The position numbers were made by a program, and so were the translations under genes. 51,514 nt of DNA from Zygnema cylindricum (Eukaryota; Streptophyta; Zygnematophyceae; Zygnematales; Zygnemataceae): assembly GCA_037447655.1 (NCBI GenBank), contig JBBHKE010000811.1, positions 1-51,514 on the forward strand, in the 5' to 3' direction. Below are positions 10,721 to 22,493 of this stretch, one piece after another. Below the pieces are notes generated by a model. That model was not told the DNA's origin, ran no database searches, and worked only from the letters and a program-made list of their open reading frames with translations. Within the stretch, counting starts at the first letter, position 1. Each line of letters starts with the position of its first letter.

Positions 10721-13700
10721 ATGGTAAGGAAAAGCGGCTCCTATGGGAGTCTTATTCCTCTTCCGTGTGACAGCAAGGCTTTATTGGATGATGCGATTCT
10801 TGCAATGGAGTGCGATTGCCAAGTTTTAGGTATGCTGTATGCTGCTTGTCTCTGCCCTCAGATAATTTAGATTTTATGTTACTCCTGATGAAAATATCTG
10901 GATGTTTAAGTTTGATTGAGTAGAATCTTCAGGTTTCTCCTCCACTGTGTTGCTGTCACGTGAAGTAAATATCACGGATTTGAAATTGAAAATAAGTAAA
11001 GAAAGGTTTCTTGATGAAGTTACTCACTTAAAGGCTAGTTGTTGCTTCATCAGAAAGAGGCACTACTACATTATATTTTTGCGACGCACATCGCCAATCT
11101 TATGTAACTCAAGCTTGTGGACTTTGTAAAAAAAAATATGAAATTTATAATATGAGAAAAAAAATTGTACTTTATTGCAAAGAAGTGTGGCTATCAAAAT
11201 CTTTTAATCGTTTAGAGTTAAACCATTCTTTTCTGCAGTCTCAGACGTTTACACAAAACTGAAAAGTTACTCCATTCTTAAATCTCCAAGCATGACCTCG
11301 AAAATATTGTCGTACCAATTTATTTTTGTGCCCCACACATTTGTTCTATAATCTCGTATTTTTTCCAGCTTGAATTCTTCCTTGCCTACAAACATTTGTT
11401 CGTGTTCTGTTCTCCAGTCACTGACCTTTTCAACGTCTCATTCACCATTCATTACCCTTTATGCATTGTTCTCCAGGCATTAAGTTTATCTATCCGTCCG
11501 TTCTTTTGTATTTGTTTTTTTTTGTTTTTTTTCTATATAGACAAGTAATATTTTTTCCCCAAGCTCGTACATTTTTTTTTTTGTTTTTCCCTTTTCATCT
11601 AAACCTGTCATCTGCTCTATTTTTTTTTTGTTTGTGTGTGTGTTTCATTCTCACTTCCAAGCATTCTTTTGATTTACTCCAATTTTAAATCTAGTGACAT
11701 GTTCATGAAGATCAGTCGCAATTTTGTGTTAGCTCCGAACAAGTAGCTAAATAATTTTACTGCTTTAGTCTATTTATTCGTTAGTCTTTAGGTATTTGCT
11801 CGCTTCTGTGTCAAAAGTTTTATTTTTGTTAAGCCCACCGATATCTGATCCATTTGGGATGGGAATACAGGATCCGAAGAACGAATACCAGAAGGTGGCT
11901 CTGGCCAAATGAATGACAGAAAGCCACTAACAAGACGAACTGGTTGGAGGTGGCCCAGATCCTCCTCACTTGTCACAACTTGTTCATACGATGGACGTAG
12001 AACAAAACAACAAATGCAGTATGTCAGTCTTACAACTAGAGCTCCCAGGCCATCAGATACTTCTTCAGTTTGGGCAGAGAATTTTGTCTCCGGAGCCTCG
12101 GCCTCTTTTTTGTCCAAACTTATTTTGCAACCGTTCGATACAACCAAGACCATACTTCAAGTAAGCTTCAGCAATACCGAGGAGATATTTCTGTATGCTT
12201 TGGATGCTGCACACAGGATACCTGTCTCTTATCGCCACATGCTTTTTCCACAATTCAAACAGCAGCTTTGATGTACTTGTACCCTTCAACTGCCAAGGTT
12301 TGACATCGACTTCTCTTTGTTAAGGTTTTATTGAAAGTTATATCACTTGGGTTCAATTGAATTATCCTTTCTTCAGGGATCGAAGGAAGTCCGCGGACAA
12401 TACAACAACCTTGTGGAATGTGCAGTGGGTCTGGTGAGAACCAAGGGAACTTGGAGCCTTTATCAGGGCTTATTAGCCTCTGTGGCTGTCTCGGCTCCCT
12501 CGTCGGCTGTATTCTTTACTGTCTATGAACAAGTCAAGAAGGCAGTTGAGACAGTGTCAATGCACCCCTCCTTACCATTGGGCTTATTGCAACCAGCTGC
12601 CCCTACTATCGCTGCAGCAGTCGGGAACGTATTTTCCAGTGTTGTCCGAGTACCACCTGAGGTCATTAAACAGCGCGTACAAGCAGGATTTTACAAGTGG
12701 GTTTCAAATCGTTTTTTGTTTTGATTTATTTGAAGATTTAAAAAAAACGCAGAAATATCAAACTTCTTCAGTTTCTCAACGGTAGATTCACTTTAGTTAC
12801 CACAATTCCCAAAATTTGATCAAACAAAAATTATCTCTGTCCATTTGTGTTTCCACTGCTGCAGCGGAAAGAAACCCTGTGTGACATCATTATTGTACTG
12901 TTAAAAGATGTGTAAATCATGTAATCTACCCCATTCACGTCGTACGGTGGCCGTCAAATCTTTAAGTCTCCTGCAGAACTGTATCTATGATTTCTTCCAC
13001 ACATGGCTTTCCACTTATATTTCATGTTTGATTTATTCACTTTTATTTTATTAGCGTTAAACCATTAATCTATTTCTTTTTCAAGGTGTTTCAAAACAAA
13101 ACACTTCAAAAGACGGATTAAGCCAAATTTCTGTCAAATGCGTCAGCGTTGCCTGCATGCTCATCCAAGTTTTATCGGAAAAGTGATATAAATTATTTTG
13201 CTGTATTGCAGGAATATGTTAGAAGCTGGAGTTACTATATGGAAAGATGAAGGTATTGCTGGTTTCTACACCGGTTATTCTTCAATGGTAAATCTTTGAA
13301 CTGTGCTGAAAAGACGATCCTAATATTCATGTTGGAAGCTATGATATGTTGTTGATAGCCAGTTGGAAATTAACCGTATATCGCCATTAACCCTATTTTT
13401 TTTCGGCCTTCAAACTAGTAATTTCTGTCCTCACTTGTCGGATTATGAATTGCGATGGAAAGGTAAGATCCTTACCTCGCAATTGGCGGTCTTTAAATGC
13501 AAACCGGACACGTGTGCACAGAGAAAGCTGATGAAAAATCCGAAAAAACCATTAACGCTAATAGAGATACACGGTGTGATAACAACATTACCAGAAGTGG
13601 CATCTGCCTAAGAGGCCAGAGTAATAGCCGTAATTTAATGTCAGGAGGATTACTTCGCCTGGTGGTTCCTTTTGCTTCTTAAAACAGGTTGCACGGGACA

Positions 13701-16033
13701 TCCCTTATGCAGCTGTACAATTCACAGTGTTTGAGACTTTAAAGCGAAGGAGGCAAAACATGTTGCGGGAAAGGGCTGCCCGACTTGGAGGCGAAGAGCA
13801 TGAGAACCTAAGTCAAGGAGCGCATCTGCTCAGTAACCTTTGGATTGGCGGGGTGAGTACCGAATTTGCTGTGTATTGTGTATCCAGGAACAGCAGATTC
13901 ACAATTAAATAAGCTGCAATGTTGTCTTTTGCTGGTTTTTAGGAAACGTTTGGCTCCTTGTTTTCTCACTTATCATGACTTCACGATAAAAGTTTTTTTA
14001 AATCAACTATGTAAAGAATAAACTTGACCTTCACTATGTTAATCACGTGGTTATCATGGCCACACATCTCCTCCCCATCTCCTCGTCAAACTAGCTATGG
14101 TTTGACTTTTATTTCGGATTTTACGGCCAGAAATGAACTTGTTTTCTTAAAATCTGAGAGCTGTGAAATGTTTGATGCCAATCCGCCATATTTTTTGCCA
14201 TCTACCTTGGGTTCTTTGTCTTCCTGTTTGGGACTTTATTAGGTAGCTATATATAAATTAAGACAGTGACTATTGAGCCTATCATTCATGAAGCACTTTT
14301 TATATGCGTCATCTTTCCAGTTATTTGATCTGCACATTTTACAGGATGTATCCTGGGATAATTTTGTGACACCATACTATTGATTTTGTGATGAGTTGCT
14401 GAATTGTGAGCTAAATAAACACGTGAAAAGAGCCTTAACAAACCTTAACAAACCCAGTTACGATACGGAAGCATGAAAATTGAGGAAGGTGGATTGCTGC
14501 AGGTCTCTGGTGCTATGGCAAGTATTGTGACAAGCCCTATTGATGTGGTGAAGACGCGAGTAATGACTCAAAAAATTGTAGGCGGTGGAGCATACATGGG
14601 CATGAGACAAACTTTCGCTCGCATTTGGGCTGAAGAGGTATAGTAATTTGTTGTTTTATCTTGTGTGACATTTTTCACTTCCATTTTGCCTTTTTGTTCC
14701 TTCCATGCACTCTCGGGTGGTTTACCATCTAAAGCCTATTACTGGTATATGGAGTATCCACCATGGTGTTAACGACAAGTGTTGTTAGTTTTGCACATCA
14801 CAAGATGTTCGCGAAGATAACTGAAATGTTAAAGAAAATAGCTGAAAACTTAAAGAAATTCACCGAAAAAGATTTGTATGGCTGTGCGGTGGGCAGGGTA
14901 TTGTTGCTTTTGGTCGAGGACTAGCACCCCGTGTTCTCTACAAGGTGAGGCAACAAACTTGTATCCCACTTCAGTCAGGAGTGTTTGCCAGGGAATGTGA
15001 CTCAGAAGTATAGAATGGTCCATCTCGAGAGATGGCCTCCATATCTCAGTTGTGAGAGATGGCGGCCATTATGGGATGCTGCGTATGGCAATTGCACGGA
15101 AGGTTTCTTGTTATACATTATGGCTGGACTACCATAACAATATGCATTTGAACCCAAGTTACTTCGGTGGTCTAGTTCGCAATGTATTTGCTGAGTTCAG
15201 AAAAGTGTAAGTTCATATTGTTGAGTTCCATGTCGTCATTTCCAAACATGTAACGATTCTATGTACTGATCCGTTCTTTGTGTGTAGTTTAACAATTCTG
15301 ACATCATGATATGGAGCAATAAGAGTTTGGTCATGGACCCATGCATTTACCAATATGTACTTCTGTAGCAAACGGCTTAGAATATCACATTTTAGACAAA
15401 TATTGTACAGACACAAAAGTAAGCTTTAACAGGTTATTGGTTCAAATGGTAGAGAAAAAGGGCTTTCTCGAGGGGAATATAAGAAAAAAGTCAGCTGGCG
15501 TTGTCATTGGGAATGCCTTCTCATCTTGATAACATAAATTTTGTGTACGACTGTATTGAATAACATCGAGAACGAAACAATCATGTACCACTCTGTACGC
15601 TTTTTATTGAAAAATCAGTAGGAGATCAACCAGAGCACATTGAATGCTTAGTCGCAAGATGGCCAAGCAAGTACCATCACCTCCCTTAGTCAGTTCAAAG
15701 AAAAAAATATAAACTTGCTGACCCGGATTGTCTGGTCCATTTGGTGTGTTGTTTCAATAACTCTGTCCTAGAACCTTTTTGGGTAACTGAAAAGACAAAG
15801 TAAACTTTTGAAGTGGACATAACATTTGGCAAAGTGGAAATTTGTCCTTGCAGGTTCCCGCATCAGCTGTGTTTCTCGTTTGTTATGAAGCCATAAAGCG
15901 TTTTTTGCGGGCAGCTCAACTTGCACGAGAAAGAGAGGCGTTGAAGAAACTCGAAAGTTCTGGTTTTACGTCTCCAGGTTTTACTTCACCCAATGCCTCT
16001 CATCGGGCAGTCAAGTTAGGAGGATCTGTTTAG
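10721..16033 (+). CDS. Mitochondrial carrier (SLC25) family, S-adenosylmethionine-carrier-like
   Basis: Exons: 10721-10829, 11871-12160, 12377-12696, 13212-13287, 13688-13852, 14503-14637, 14897-14944, 15854-16033. All introns are GT-AG and frames join to give 440 aa ending at TAG. The three carrier repeats show their signatures: PFDTTKTILQ (about residues 124-133), VPPEVIKQRVQ (about 227-237) and SPIDVVKTRV (about 331-340). Six membrane helices are expected. The second repeat, RVPPEVIKQRVQ with GYSSMVARDIPYAAVQF, closely resembles SAM carriers (plant SAMC, SLC25A26), which exchange SAM for S-adenosylhomocysteine across the mitochondrial or plastid inner membrane. The first repeat is less typical, so the substrate is uncertain. 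The first 100 residues are Ser/Arg-rich and could be a targeting peptide. The first exon is supported only by phase and splice sites; otherwise the start is ATG 11909 (391 aa). The C-terminal tail of about 45 residues after the last helix is unusual. Confidence 0.85.
11490..11640 (+). repeat. T-rich tract in carrier intron 1
   Basis: Successive T-runs (TTTTTTTTTG type) make a pyrimidine-rich stretch inside the first intron. There is no coding content. Confidence 0.6.
13369..13579. mobile_element. CACCG-family TIR element in carrier intron 4
   Basis: The left end AACCGTATATCGCCATTAAC and the reversed right end CACCGTGTATCTCTATTAGC are inverted copies with several differences. It lies wholly within the intron 13288-13687. 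Confidence 0.55.
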
Positions 16034-18241
16034 GATTTTTTTTCTTTTTTTTGTTCAAATTGCAGCCTCGTTTGCGGGTTATTCGATGGAGAACATTGTA
16101 TACCAAAGGTATGCATTTTGAGAAACGTTTACAATATTCAAGTCTTGTAAACATCATTTTTGCTAAGGCCCTTTCCTTCTTATGAATCTCCTAGATGTGT
16201 ACCTTTCCATACGTGCACTCTTTCATTATCGGTGGAGTTTTCGAAGATTGCATGTAGGTGCTGCCTTTTTTCCTTTGTTTTTTTTTTTTTTTTCCTTTCT
16301 CAACATATAAAAGAGGTGTCAAAGACAGGACTTTGGAGCCATTCTTCACACAAATTATGTGAAATGGAAGTTTTGGAAGTTCTCTGTATCAAAAAGGAAA
16401 AGATGAAATCATAATGGTTAATTTTGAGTACATCAATAATGGTGCTCCCAGCAATATCCAGGCTTTTATATTTTACCGAAGGTTGTTCAAAAAGGCTTTT
16501 GTGGTTGTTTTCGTTCCTTCAACCTTACAATAGAATCTATACTAATAATGAGGTCTCACCATTACGTCATCGATTCGGGACCAAAAATGAGGCAATCATA
16601 AGGAAGCCGGTTCAAAAACAACAACGGCATTGACAAATTTTTGTATGAAGTTTACCTTCATTAAGAAAATCTTTGTTATTTCTATTACAAAAAAATATGG
16701 AGGAGATCAAGTTGCAGGTTAAATGTTTTGAAAGACGTTTATGTTATCGCGATTAGTGTTATACATTTTTCAGGCAGTCAAATGCGTTCAGCACTAAGGT
16801 TGACCGTTGGAATTTTTTCGTGAGGCAAGCAATTGAAAGGTACTGGTCTTACTTTTGAAAATCCTGAAAACTTTGTGAAGAGAAAAAGTAATTTGATGTC
16901 CCGCAAAATGTTTGACATTAATAGCAATGGGCAATGTATGTGTACTACGCCATCTGCAATTTATGATTAACAAATTTTAGGCACATTTTTTATACAGCAA
17001 TCAGCAAATTTACTGGCATACCTGTCCACATACCTGCAACGAGTGTTACAATTGCGACAATATAAACTGCGACAATACTAAACATTGCTATTGTGACTTT
17101 TCACTCTGTATCGCCAAAACATTGTAATGTCTGCAATTTAAAACTGAACTTGCATTACATCCTCTTCATTCAGTTCATGGTGTATCCTGAACTTCTACTT
17201 TTTTTGGATCTTTATACTATAAAAGAAGACATAGAAAAAAGAACACTTGATTTTGCATAATAGTGACACAAACAGAAGTAAAAAGCCTCCACTTAGGGTG
17301 CTTTCGTGTGGCCTTTTATTGGGCTGTCCTGCTTTTGCCCAGCTATTTTTGTTCTCATGATTCACATGTAGTCATATATCGAACCCAGGATTCTAACAGC
17401 TGCAGTGTAGAAACTATTATTTCCTAGATAAGTGAGGGTACCGTCGAAATGGAAGGATTCTAGAAACCCAACAGACTGGAGTACTGTAAAAGAAACACAA
17501 CTGTTGCCGTTCCTTTTGTACTAATCGGTGAAAGAAACACTTCACAGATGAAGATCTTCATTTTTAAAGATAATAATATTTAATATTTAACCACTGCAGA
17601 TCTTCCTTCAGAAAGTGTACAGAATCGTTATCAGTTGTAAGTTCACACCAAATACACGAAGTAAGAAGAGCCTGTTGTAAAAAAGAATAATAATTGAAAT
17701 GTCGAGACACTTTTTAGGATAAATCATGTAAAACATGCTTGAATAGCTGATAGCTAATAGCTAATACTAGCACATATAATCCAATCAACCCAACTGATTG
17801 AATAAAATATTGTAAATGATACACAATTTCCACTTCTAAAAGGGTTTAGAGTAGTCAAACTGGTTGGGCATAGAGTGACAAAAAACGCGTATTTACTTTC
17901 ATGTCAAGAGCAAACTGGCTGATAAAAAACAATGTGCAGTTTTTCTCCTTTTTAAACAAGAGAGCTGCCCACAGCTTGACCTGGAAACAAAATTTGCCTA
18001 TTGAGCTTAAAAGGTAAAGAAAAGGAAAGTTCAAGGAAAGTTGGTAAATACATTTCACGAACATGCTGCATAGACAAGCATTTGAAAGAAAGTCATCAAT
18101 TATTCGAAGGCAATTATCTACCTCAACCATCAATCGTCTCAACATTACTCAAAAATTAAACTACATCCTGTCACAAAGTACATGCGAAACTTTTCGAGCA
18201 TCAAAGTTCAAAAATGCAATGAGATGTCGGTACAAGAATGT
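16034..18241. other. Convergent intergenic region
   Basis: This lies between the 3' ends of the carrier (+) and the GPR107-like gene (-). It is AT-rich with no convincing gene. It has a T-run at about 16,275-16,296. The 96-codon minus-strand frame at 17,855-18,145 has no recognisable domain and is probably chance or 3' UTR. Confidence 0.5.
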
Positions 18242-19606
18242 TCACAAATTGTCCAATTCTTCATCAACCGAATCTGTTTCGTCAAACAACTGATATACAG
18301 ACTTCTCTGTACGAGGCCTAAACTTGTGGAGGACATATGCGTAAAAAAGAACTACGGCTAGGCTTTGGAGAAGAAAAACGGCCCATTCGAAATTGAATGG
18401 TAGCTTCTGTTTCAGAAAATAGGTCAAAAGCATAACTGACATGATGTACACAGAGGCCAAAACATAAAACCTACTAAGAGGATTCTCAACATCCCTGTCA
18501 TCTTGGTAAGAACCTGGTCCTGTTCTTTTTGAAGTCCATGAGAGACTACATAACCAGCTTAGGAGAGACAAAAGTAGAAGAAGACTAAGGGTTCCCCACG
18601 AAAGAGCTACTACAATATTAAGAACCGAACTGAAATAGGCGAAACATGGTCGCCAGATTGTGGTTGAGCTGGTATCAGGAAGCAGTGAAAAGGCGACATT
18701 TGCCACAATCAGGCTTGGTACAGCCAATAGGAGGAGACCTCTTTCAAATTCAGAAGCGTAAGGCTCCATACTGAGAAGCCCTGTAAAGAAAGATGCTAGT
18801 AAAAGAGTGCCATGGCAGCATAGGAGAACAGTCACAATAAAACTCCAGCTGCCAGCTGTACCAACAGTTTGAATTCGTGCATACTGTATTCCAAGGGCCA
18901 AAGATAACAAAACATTTGCGATCAACAGGAATGTAAGACAAACATGAAATGTACGTAAGGCGACAAGAGGAGGACACCATATTTTCCGAGCGTGCCACAG
19001 CCATAAAATTGTCATGGTGAGGTAAGCGAATGCCATAGCAAAATGGATAAAGGGGACAGCTTCAGTGCCAGCTGGCAGATAGTAACGAGCTCCTGAGTTT
19101 CTCTGGTTATAAAATTTAGTTTTGACAATTGCTGAGACGAGACGAGAAGGTTCACAGTTGGCGAAGAAAAGACTATAACCACCCTTACTCGGAGCAATCG
19201 AATGGAAGTTGAAGACTGGATATTCTCCTCCATTTTGAGCACTATGCATGTCCAATACAGAGAATAGCTTGGTTACATTTGGTGATGTCAATATACACTT
19301 TCCTGTAGATGGCTGATTCAGTAAAGTGGTACTTGCGTTTGATTTATATGTCAAGAGAAACCCCATGGAGAATGTATCAGGGGCGCTGACCTTTTCAGGA
19401 GAATACACAACAAGGTGAGATACACTGAGTTCCACATGACCATCGGAAGTGAAGGAAAATGAACCGAGAAATGTTAGGGTTTCGTTGCTTCTCTCGATTT
19501 CAAACTCCCTGATTTCTGCTGTAACAGATTGTAGTGGTGAAAAAAGAAAGGGAAGCGTTAATAGCAAAGCAATTCGCATAGAATATTGCATACGGAATAG
19601 CGCCAT
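18242..19606 (-). CDS. GPR107/108-like (GOST family) seven-transmembrane protein
   Basis: An intronless frame of 454 codons, ATG at 19606 and TGA at 18242. Residues 1-30 form a signal peptide (hydrophobic LLLTLPFLFSPL core). Residues 31 to about 185 form a beta-rich lumenal domain with cysteines in GKCILTSP and FFANCEPSR. Seven hydrophobic helices follow from about residue 188 to 430, starting PFIHFAMAFAYLTMTILWLW and ending with a short acidic cytosolic tail (DETDSVDEELDNL). This is the layout of the lung-7TM/GOLD-domain seven-TM family (human GPR107/GPR108, TMEM87, plant CAND6/7), which works in Golgi and endosome membrane traffic. Length is a little short for GPR107 (about 550) but normal for plant members. 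It is the only intronless gene here, so a retrocopy is possible; it shows no frame damage. It is divergent from cyclin L across a 2.9-kb region filled with TIR elements. Confidence 0.85.
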   Translation of the reverse strand: MALFRMQYSMRIALLLTLPFLFSPLQSVTAEIREFEIERSNETLTFLGSFSFTSDGHVELSVSHLVVYSPEKVSAPDTFSMGFLLTYKSNASTTLLNQPSTGKCILTSPNVTKLFSVLDMHSAQNGGEYPVFNFHSIAPSKGGYSLFFANCEPSRLVSAIVKTKFYNQRNSGARYYLPAGTEAVPFIHFAMAFAYLTMTILWLWHARKIWCPPLVALRTFHVCLTFLLIANVLLSLALGIQYARIQTVGTAGSWSFIVTVLLCCHGTLLLASFFTGLLSMEPYASEFERGLLLLAVPSLIVANVAFSLLPDTSSTTIWRPCFAYFSSVLNIVVALSWGTLSLLLLLSLLSWLCSLSWTSKRTGPGSYQDDRDVENPLSRFYVLASVYIMSVMLLTYFLKQKLPFNFEWAVFLLQSLAVVLFYAYVLHKFRPRTEKSVYQLFDETDSVDEELDNL

Positions 19607-19891
19607 AGCATCGCCTTGATCATTCCCTCGCTTTGTCTCGCCTTGATCACTCTCTCTGACAAAACTGTACTAAGGACGGCCTGCTTTAGGGTTTTTTTTT
19701 TTGATAAGTTCTGCAGGGATCTCAGAGATTCGCAGTGTTCTACGGTAACATAATTTATTCTTAACTATATTTAGTAATTTTAATAAAGTATTAAGTCGAA
19801 TATTTTATGAACTCTAAATACGAACTTTTAGCGAAAGGCGGTGTAAACTTTACGCGTTCACACATGGAACTCGATTACCGTAGGCGCACGA

Positions 19892-20225
19892 AATTAATAT
19901 ATTTTGGGAATTTCCGCACGGTGTGCTGATTTCGTTCGGTAAGCGTACGAAATGATCGTACTTTGAGAACATTGGTCCACAATATATGTACTTATACAGG
20001 ACACTACACCGCCAATCGCTATTAGCGTGTAGGTTTGATTAGCGTATACTATTATTTAGCGTGGTGTACGCTAATTGGGAATTTGGAAATTTTGGAAGAA
20101 ATCGATTACTCTATTTAGGAATTAGGGCTTTTTTTAAATAGTGTGGATAATTCTATTTGAGAATAAAAACAAAAAAAAGCGGGACGGGATTAGCGTACAC
20201 AACGCTAATAGCGATTGGCAGTATA
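19892..20225 (+). repeat. 334-bp near-identical direct duplication, copy 1
   Basis: Matches 21557-21890 at a constant offset of 1665 bp with no gaps; I can see two differences, both at the extreme right end. The repeat is a 221-bp TIR element plus 113 bp of its left flank. Confidence 0.95.
20005..20225. mobile_element. CACCG-family TIR element, 221 bp
   Basis: The left end is TACACCGCCAATCGCTATTA and the right end reads GCTAATAGCGATTGGCAGTA. The inverted ends match over about 25 bp. It is part of the 334-bp duplication. Confidence 0.9.
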
Positions 20226-20307
20226 CTGTAGTCTTTGCTGGGGATTGTTGGCAACTTTAGATTGTGCCAGCGGTACGGCGGTCCGTACCGTGACCCACGG
20301 CAACGCT

Positions 20308-20565
20308 ACATTGTGAAACGTTATTAGTGTCAAAGTCACTAATTTTCACGACGGCGTACGGTTTCTAATATCTTGTACAAATACATATATTAATGTATAT
20401 AATCGTATGGCGAATATTCCATTTTTGTTGTTCCCAAATTAGCATTAAGCCGAAATTATAATACACCTTTAAAAAAAAAAAAAAAAAATTCTTAATTAGC
20501 ATCAATTATGGTAAATTTTCTTCAACAATATTTAAACTTTGACATTAATAACGATTCTCGGTGTA
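20308..20565. mobile_element. CACCG-family TIR element, 258 bp
   Basis: The left end is TACATTGTGAAACGTTATTA then GTGTCAAAG; the reversed right end is TACACCGAGAATCGTTATTA then ATGTCAAAG. The same GTCAAAG extension is seen at 9754-10283, suggesting one subfamily. Confidence 0.8.
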
Positions 20566-20660
20566 CATTGTGCCAGTCGTACGGCGGTTTGTACCGGGAC
20601 GCACGGCAAAGCTACATTGTGCCAGCGGTACGGTTGTCTTTACCGCGACACAGGCAACGC

Positions 20661-20862
20661 TACACCGCCAATCGCTATTAGAGTCAAGGATTAAATAGCG
20701 TCAAAAAACAAATTAGCGTTATTGATTCTAATTTAGTACCTGAGACGTGGCAAATTATGGTCCACGTACTAAAATAGCGTTATTAATTGTATTTCAGGTT
20801 ATTTTTTTTGAAAAAGGGGCACCGAATTGGCGTTATATACTCTAATAGCGATTGGCGGTGTA
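20661..20862. mobile_element. CACCG-family TIR element, 202 bp
   Basis: The left end TACACCGCCAATCGCTATTA and the reversed right end TACACCGCCAATCGCTATTA are identical over 20 bp or more. Interior AT-rich, non-coding. Confidence 0.9.
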
Positions 20863-20865
20863 CAG

Positions 20866-21483
20866 TACACCGCGAATCGTAATTAGAGTAGATTACTCTA
20901 ATTCGGTCGCTCGAAATTTCGATTCTATGACATCAAATAAAGTAAACGATTCTAATTTTTTCATTATTCTAGTTTAGGTAAGTTTAATTAGCGTAAAAAA
21001 AATGTAATATAGGTTCGTTTTAAATAGTGTGGAGTACGGACGAATTTCGACCGTGCAAAATTGTACTTTTCTAAGCAAAAAGGTACAATTAATGATTTAA
21101 TAGAATCGCTCTCGCACGTGAAATCGCACTAAACGAAATGAATCTCATCGAAAAAAAGCCGTTCGCATAACTCTCGTCCATCGACAGCATCGTCGTCAGT
21201 GTGAACATTAACTGACATTCACCGTGACAAATAGTACTAACGTCATAATGACGTCAAAACTATACGAACTGACAGATTTTGAACGTCTACGTAATTTAGT
21301 GTTCATAATTTCAGCGTCGATAATTATTACCGACATAACCCAATATAGAGTACTTAAATAAATTAGAGTAAACTTCCATTGTGAAAAAGTTTTATCACAT
21401 AAATTAGAGATCATTACTCTAATTGTTTGTTTTGGTTTTTTTACACTAATTTTTTCATTACTCTAATTACGATTCGCGGTGTA
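20866..21483. mobile_element. CACCG-family TIR element, 618 bp
   Basis: The ends are TACACCGCGAATCGTAATTA on both sides (perfect 20-bp TIR). Just inside the left end a second hairpin, AATTAGAGTA-GAT-TACTCTAATT, is visible. It is an internally shorter, inverted relative of the 1.47-kb element at 6139-7607 and lies 3 bp from its left neighbour. Confidence 0.9.
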
Positions 21484-21556
21484 GCGGTACGGCGTCTGTA
21501 CACCGACGGTTGTCAGTGTAACATTACGCCAACCGTACAGCGGTCTGTACACCGAC

Positions 21557-21890
21557 AATTAATATATTTTGGGAATTTCCGCACGGTGTGCTGATTTCGT
21601 TCGGTAAGCGTACGAAATGATCGTACTTTGAGAACATTGGTCCACAATATATGTACTTATACAGGACACTACACCGCCAATCGCTATTAGCGTGTAGGTT
21701 TGATTAGCGTATACTATTATTTAGCGTGGTGTACGCTAATTGGGAATTTGGAAATTTTGGAAGAAATCGATTACTCTATTTAGGAATTAGGGCTTTTTTT
21801 AAATAGTGTGGATAATTCTATTTGAGAATAAAAACAAAAAAAAGCGGGACGGGATTAGCGTACACAACGCTAATAGCGATTGGCGGTGTA
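21557..21890 (+). repeat. 334-bp near-identical direct duplication, copy 2
   Basis: Second copy of 19892-20225. Its terminal TIR is intact (GGCGGTGTA) where copy 1 has GGCAGTATA. Confidence 0.95.
21670..21890. mobile_element. CACCG-family TIR element, 221 bp
   Basis: Same length and interior as the element at 20005-20225, with both TIRs intact. It lies within the second copy of the 334-bp duplication. Confidence 0.9.
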
Positions 21891-21928
21891 CAGTACATTA
21901 CAGTACTACCTGAATCGAGCGTTTTTAG

Positions 21929-22206
21929 GCATAGTTCAAAAGTAGGTGAAAGTAGGCCCATACAATATGCCTATTGTATGAAAAACATACAATATGACCT
22001 TAAGACCCATATTGTATTCGAACCTATTCGGACCAATTAAAACATTCGGACCAAAAACTTTTATTTACACCGTCAGATTCTGACGATCGGACGGTCACTG
22101 ATCAAAGTAGCGATCTAAGAAGATCACATGAAAAGCCCATAACACAACTTACGATAAAGGCGCCGACCGAAGGCCTACCATAAAATCGCCTACTTTTGAA
22201 CTATGC
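21929..22206. mobile_element. Second MITE-like element with GCATAGTTC ends, 278 bp
   Basis: The left end GCATAGTTCAAAAGTAGG and the right end CCTACTTTTGAACTATGC form a perfect 18-bp inverted repeat. The interior has short palindromes built on ATACAATATG. It is unrelated to the CACCG family. There is no coding content, and no clear target-site duplication is visible. Confidence 0.8.
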
Positions 22207-22493
22207 AACTTACCTTTCAGAATTACAATTCTCGAGCCCTAAAGTCTAAAACTGATGGTGATTCCCAGTCTTTGGTGAAGTTCTCAGGCAACAAATTCCC
22301 GTGTTAGTACGGAAATTCACAACTTCAACCAAGAAGCGTATTTTTTCCCAATTTCAAGAGGAAAGAGGGAACAACACCGTCAAGCGGAATCATTTGTGAT
22401 TGAATTTAACTGTTGCCTTCCACTTTTCCAGGCATTGATATTCTTATTACTACTTCTTTGAACTTCTAATATTTTTTTGGAATATTTGACACA

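Noticed and set aside
17855-18145. 96-codon minus-strand open frame downstream of the GPR107-like gene
   Set aside because: No domain, AT-rich, lies just past the stop codon of the GPR107-like gene where a 3' UTR is expected.
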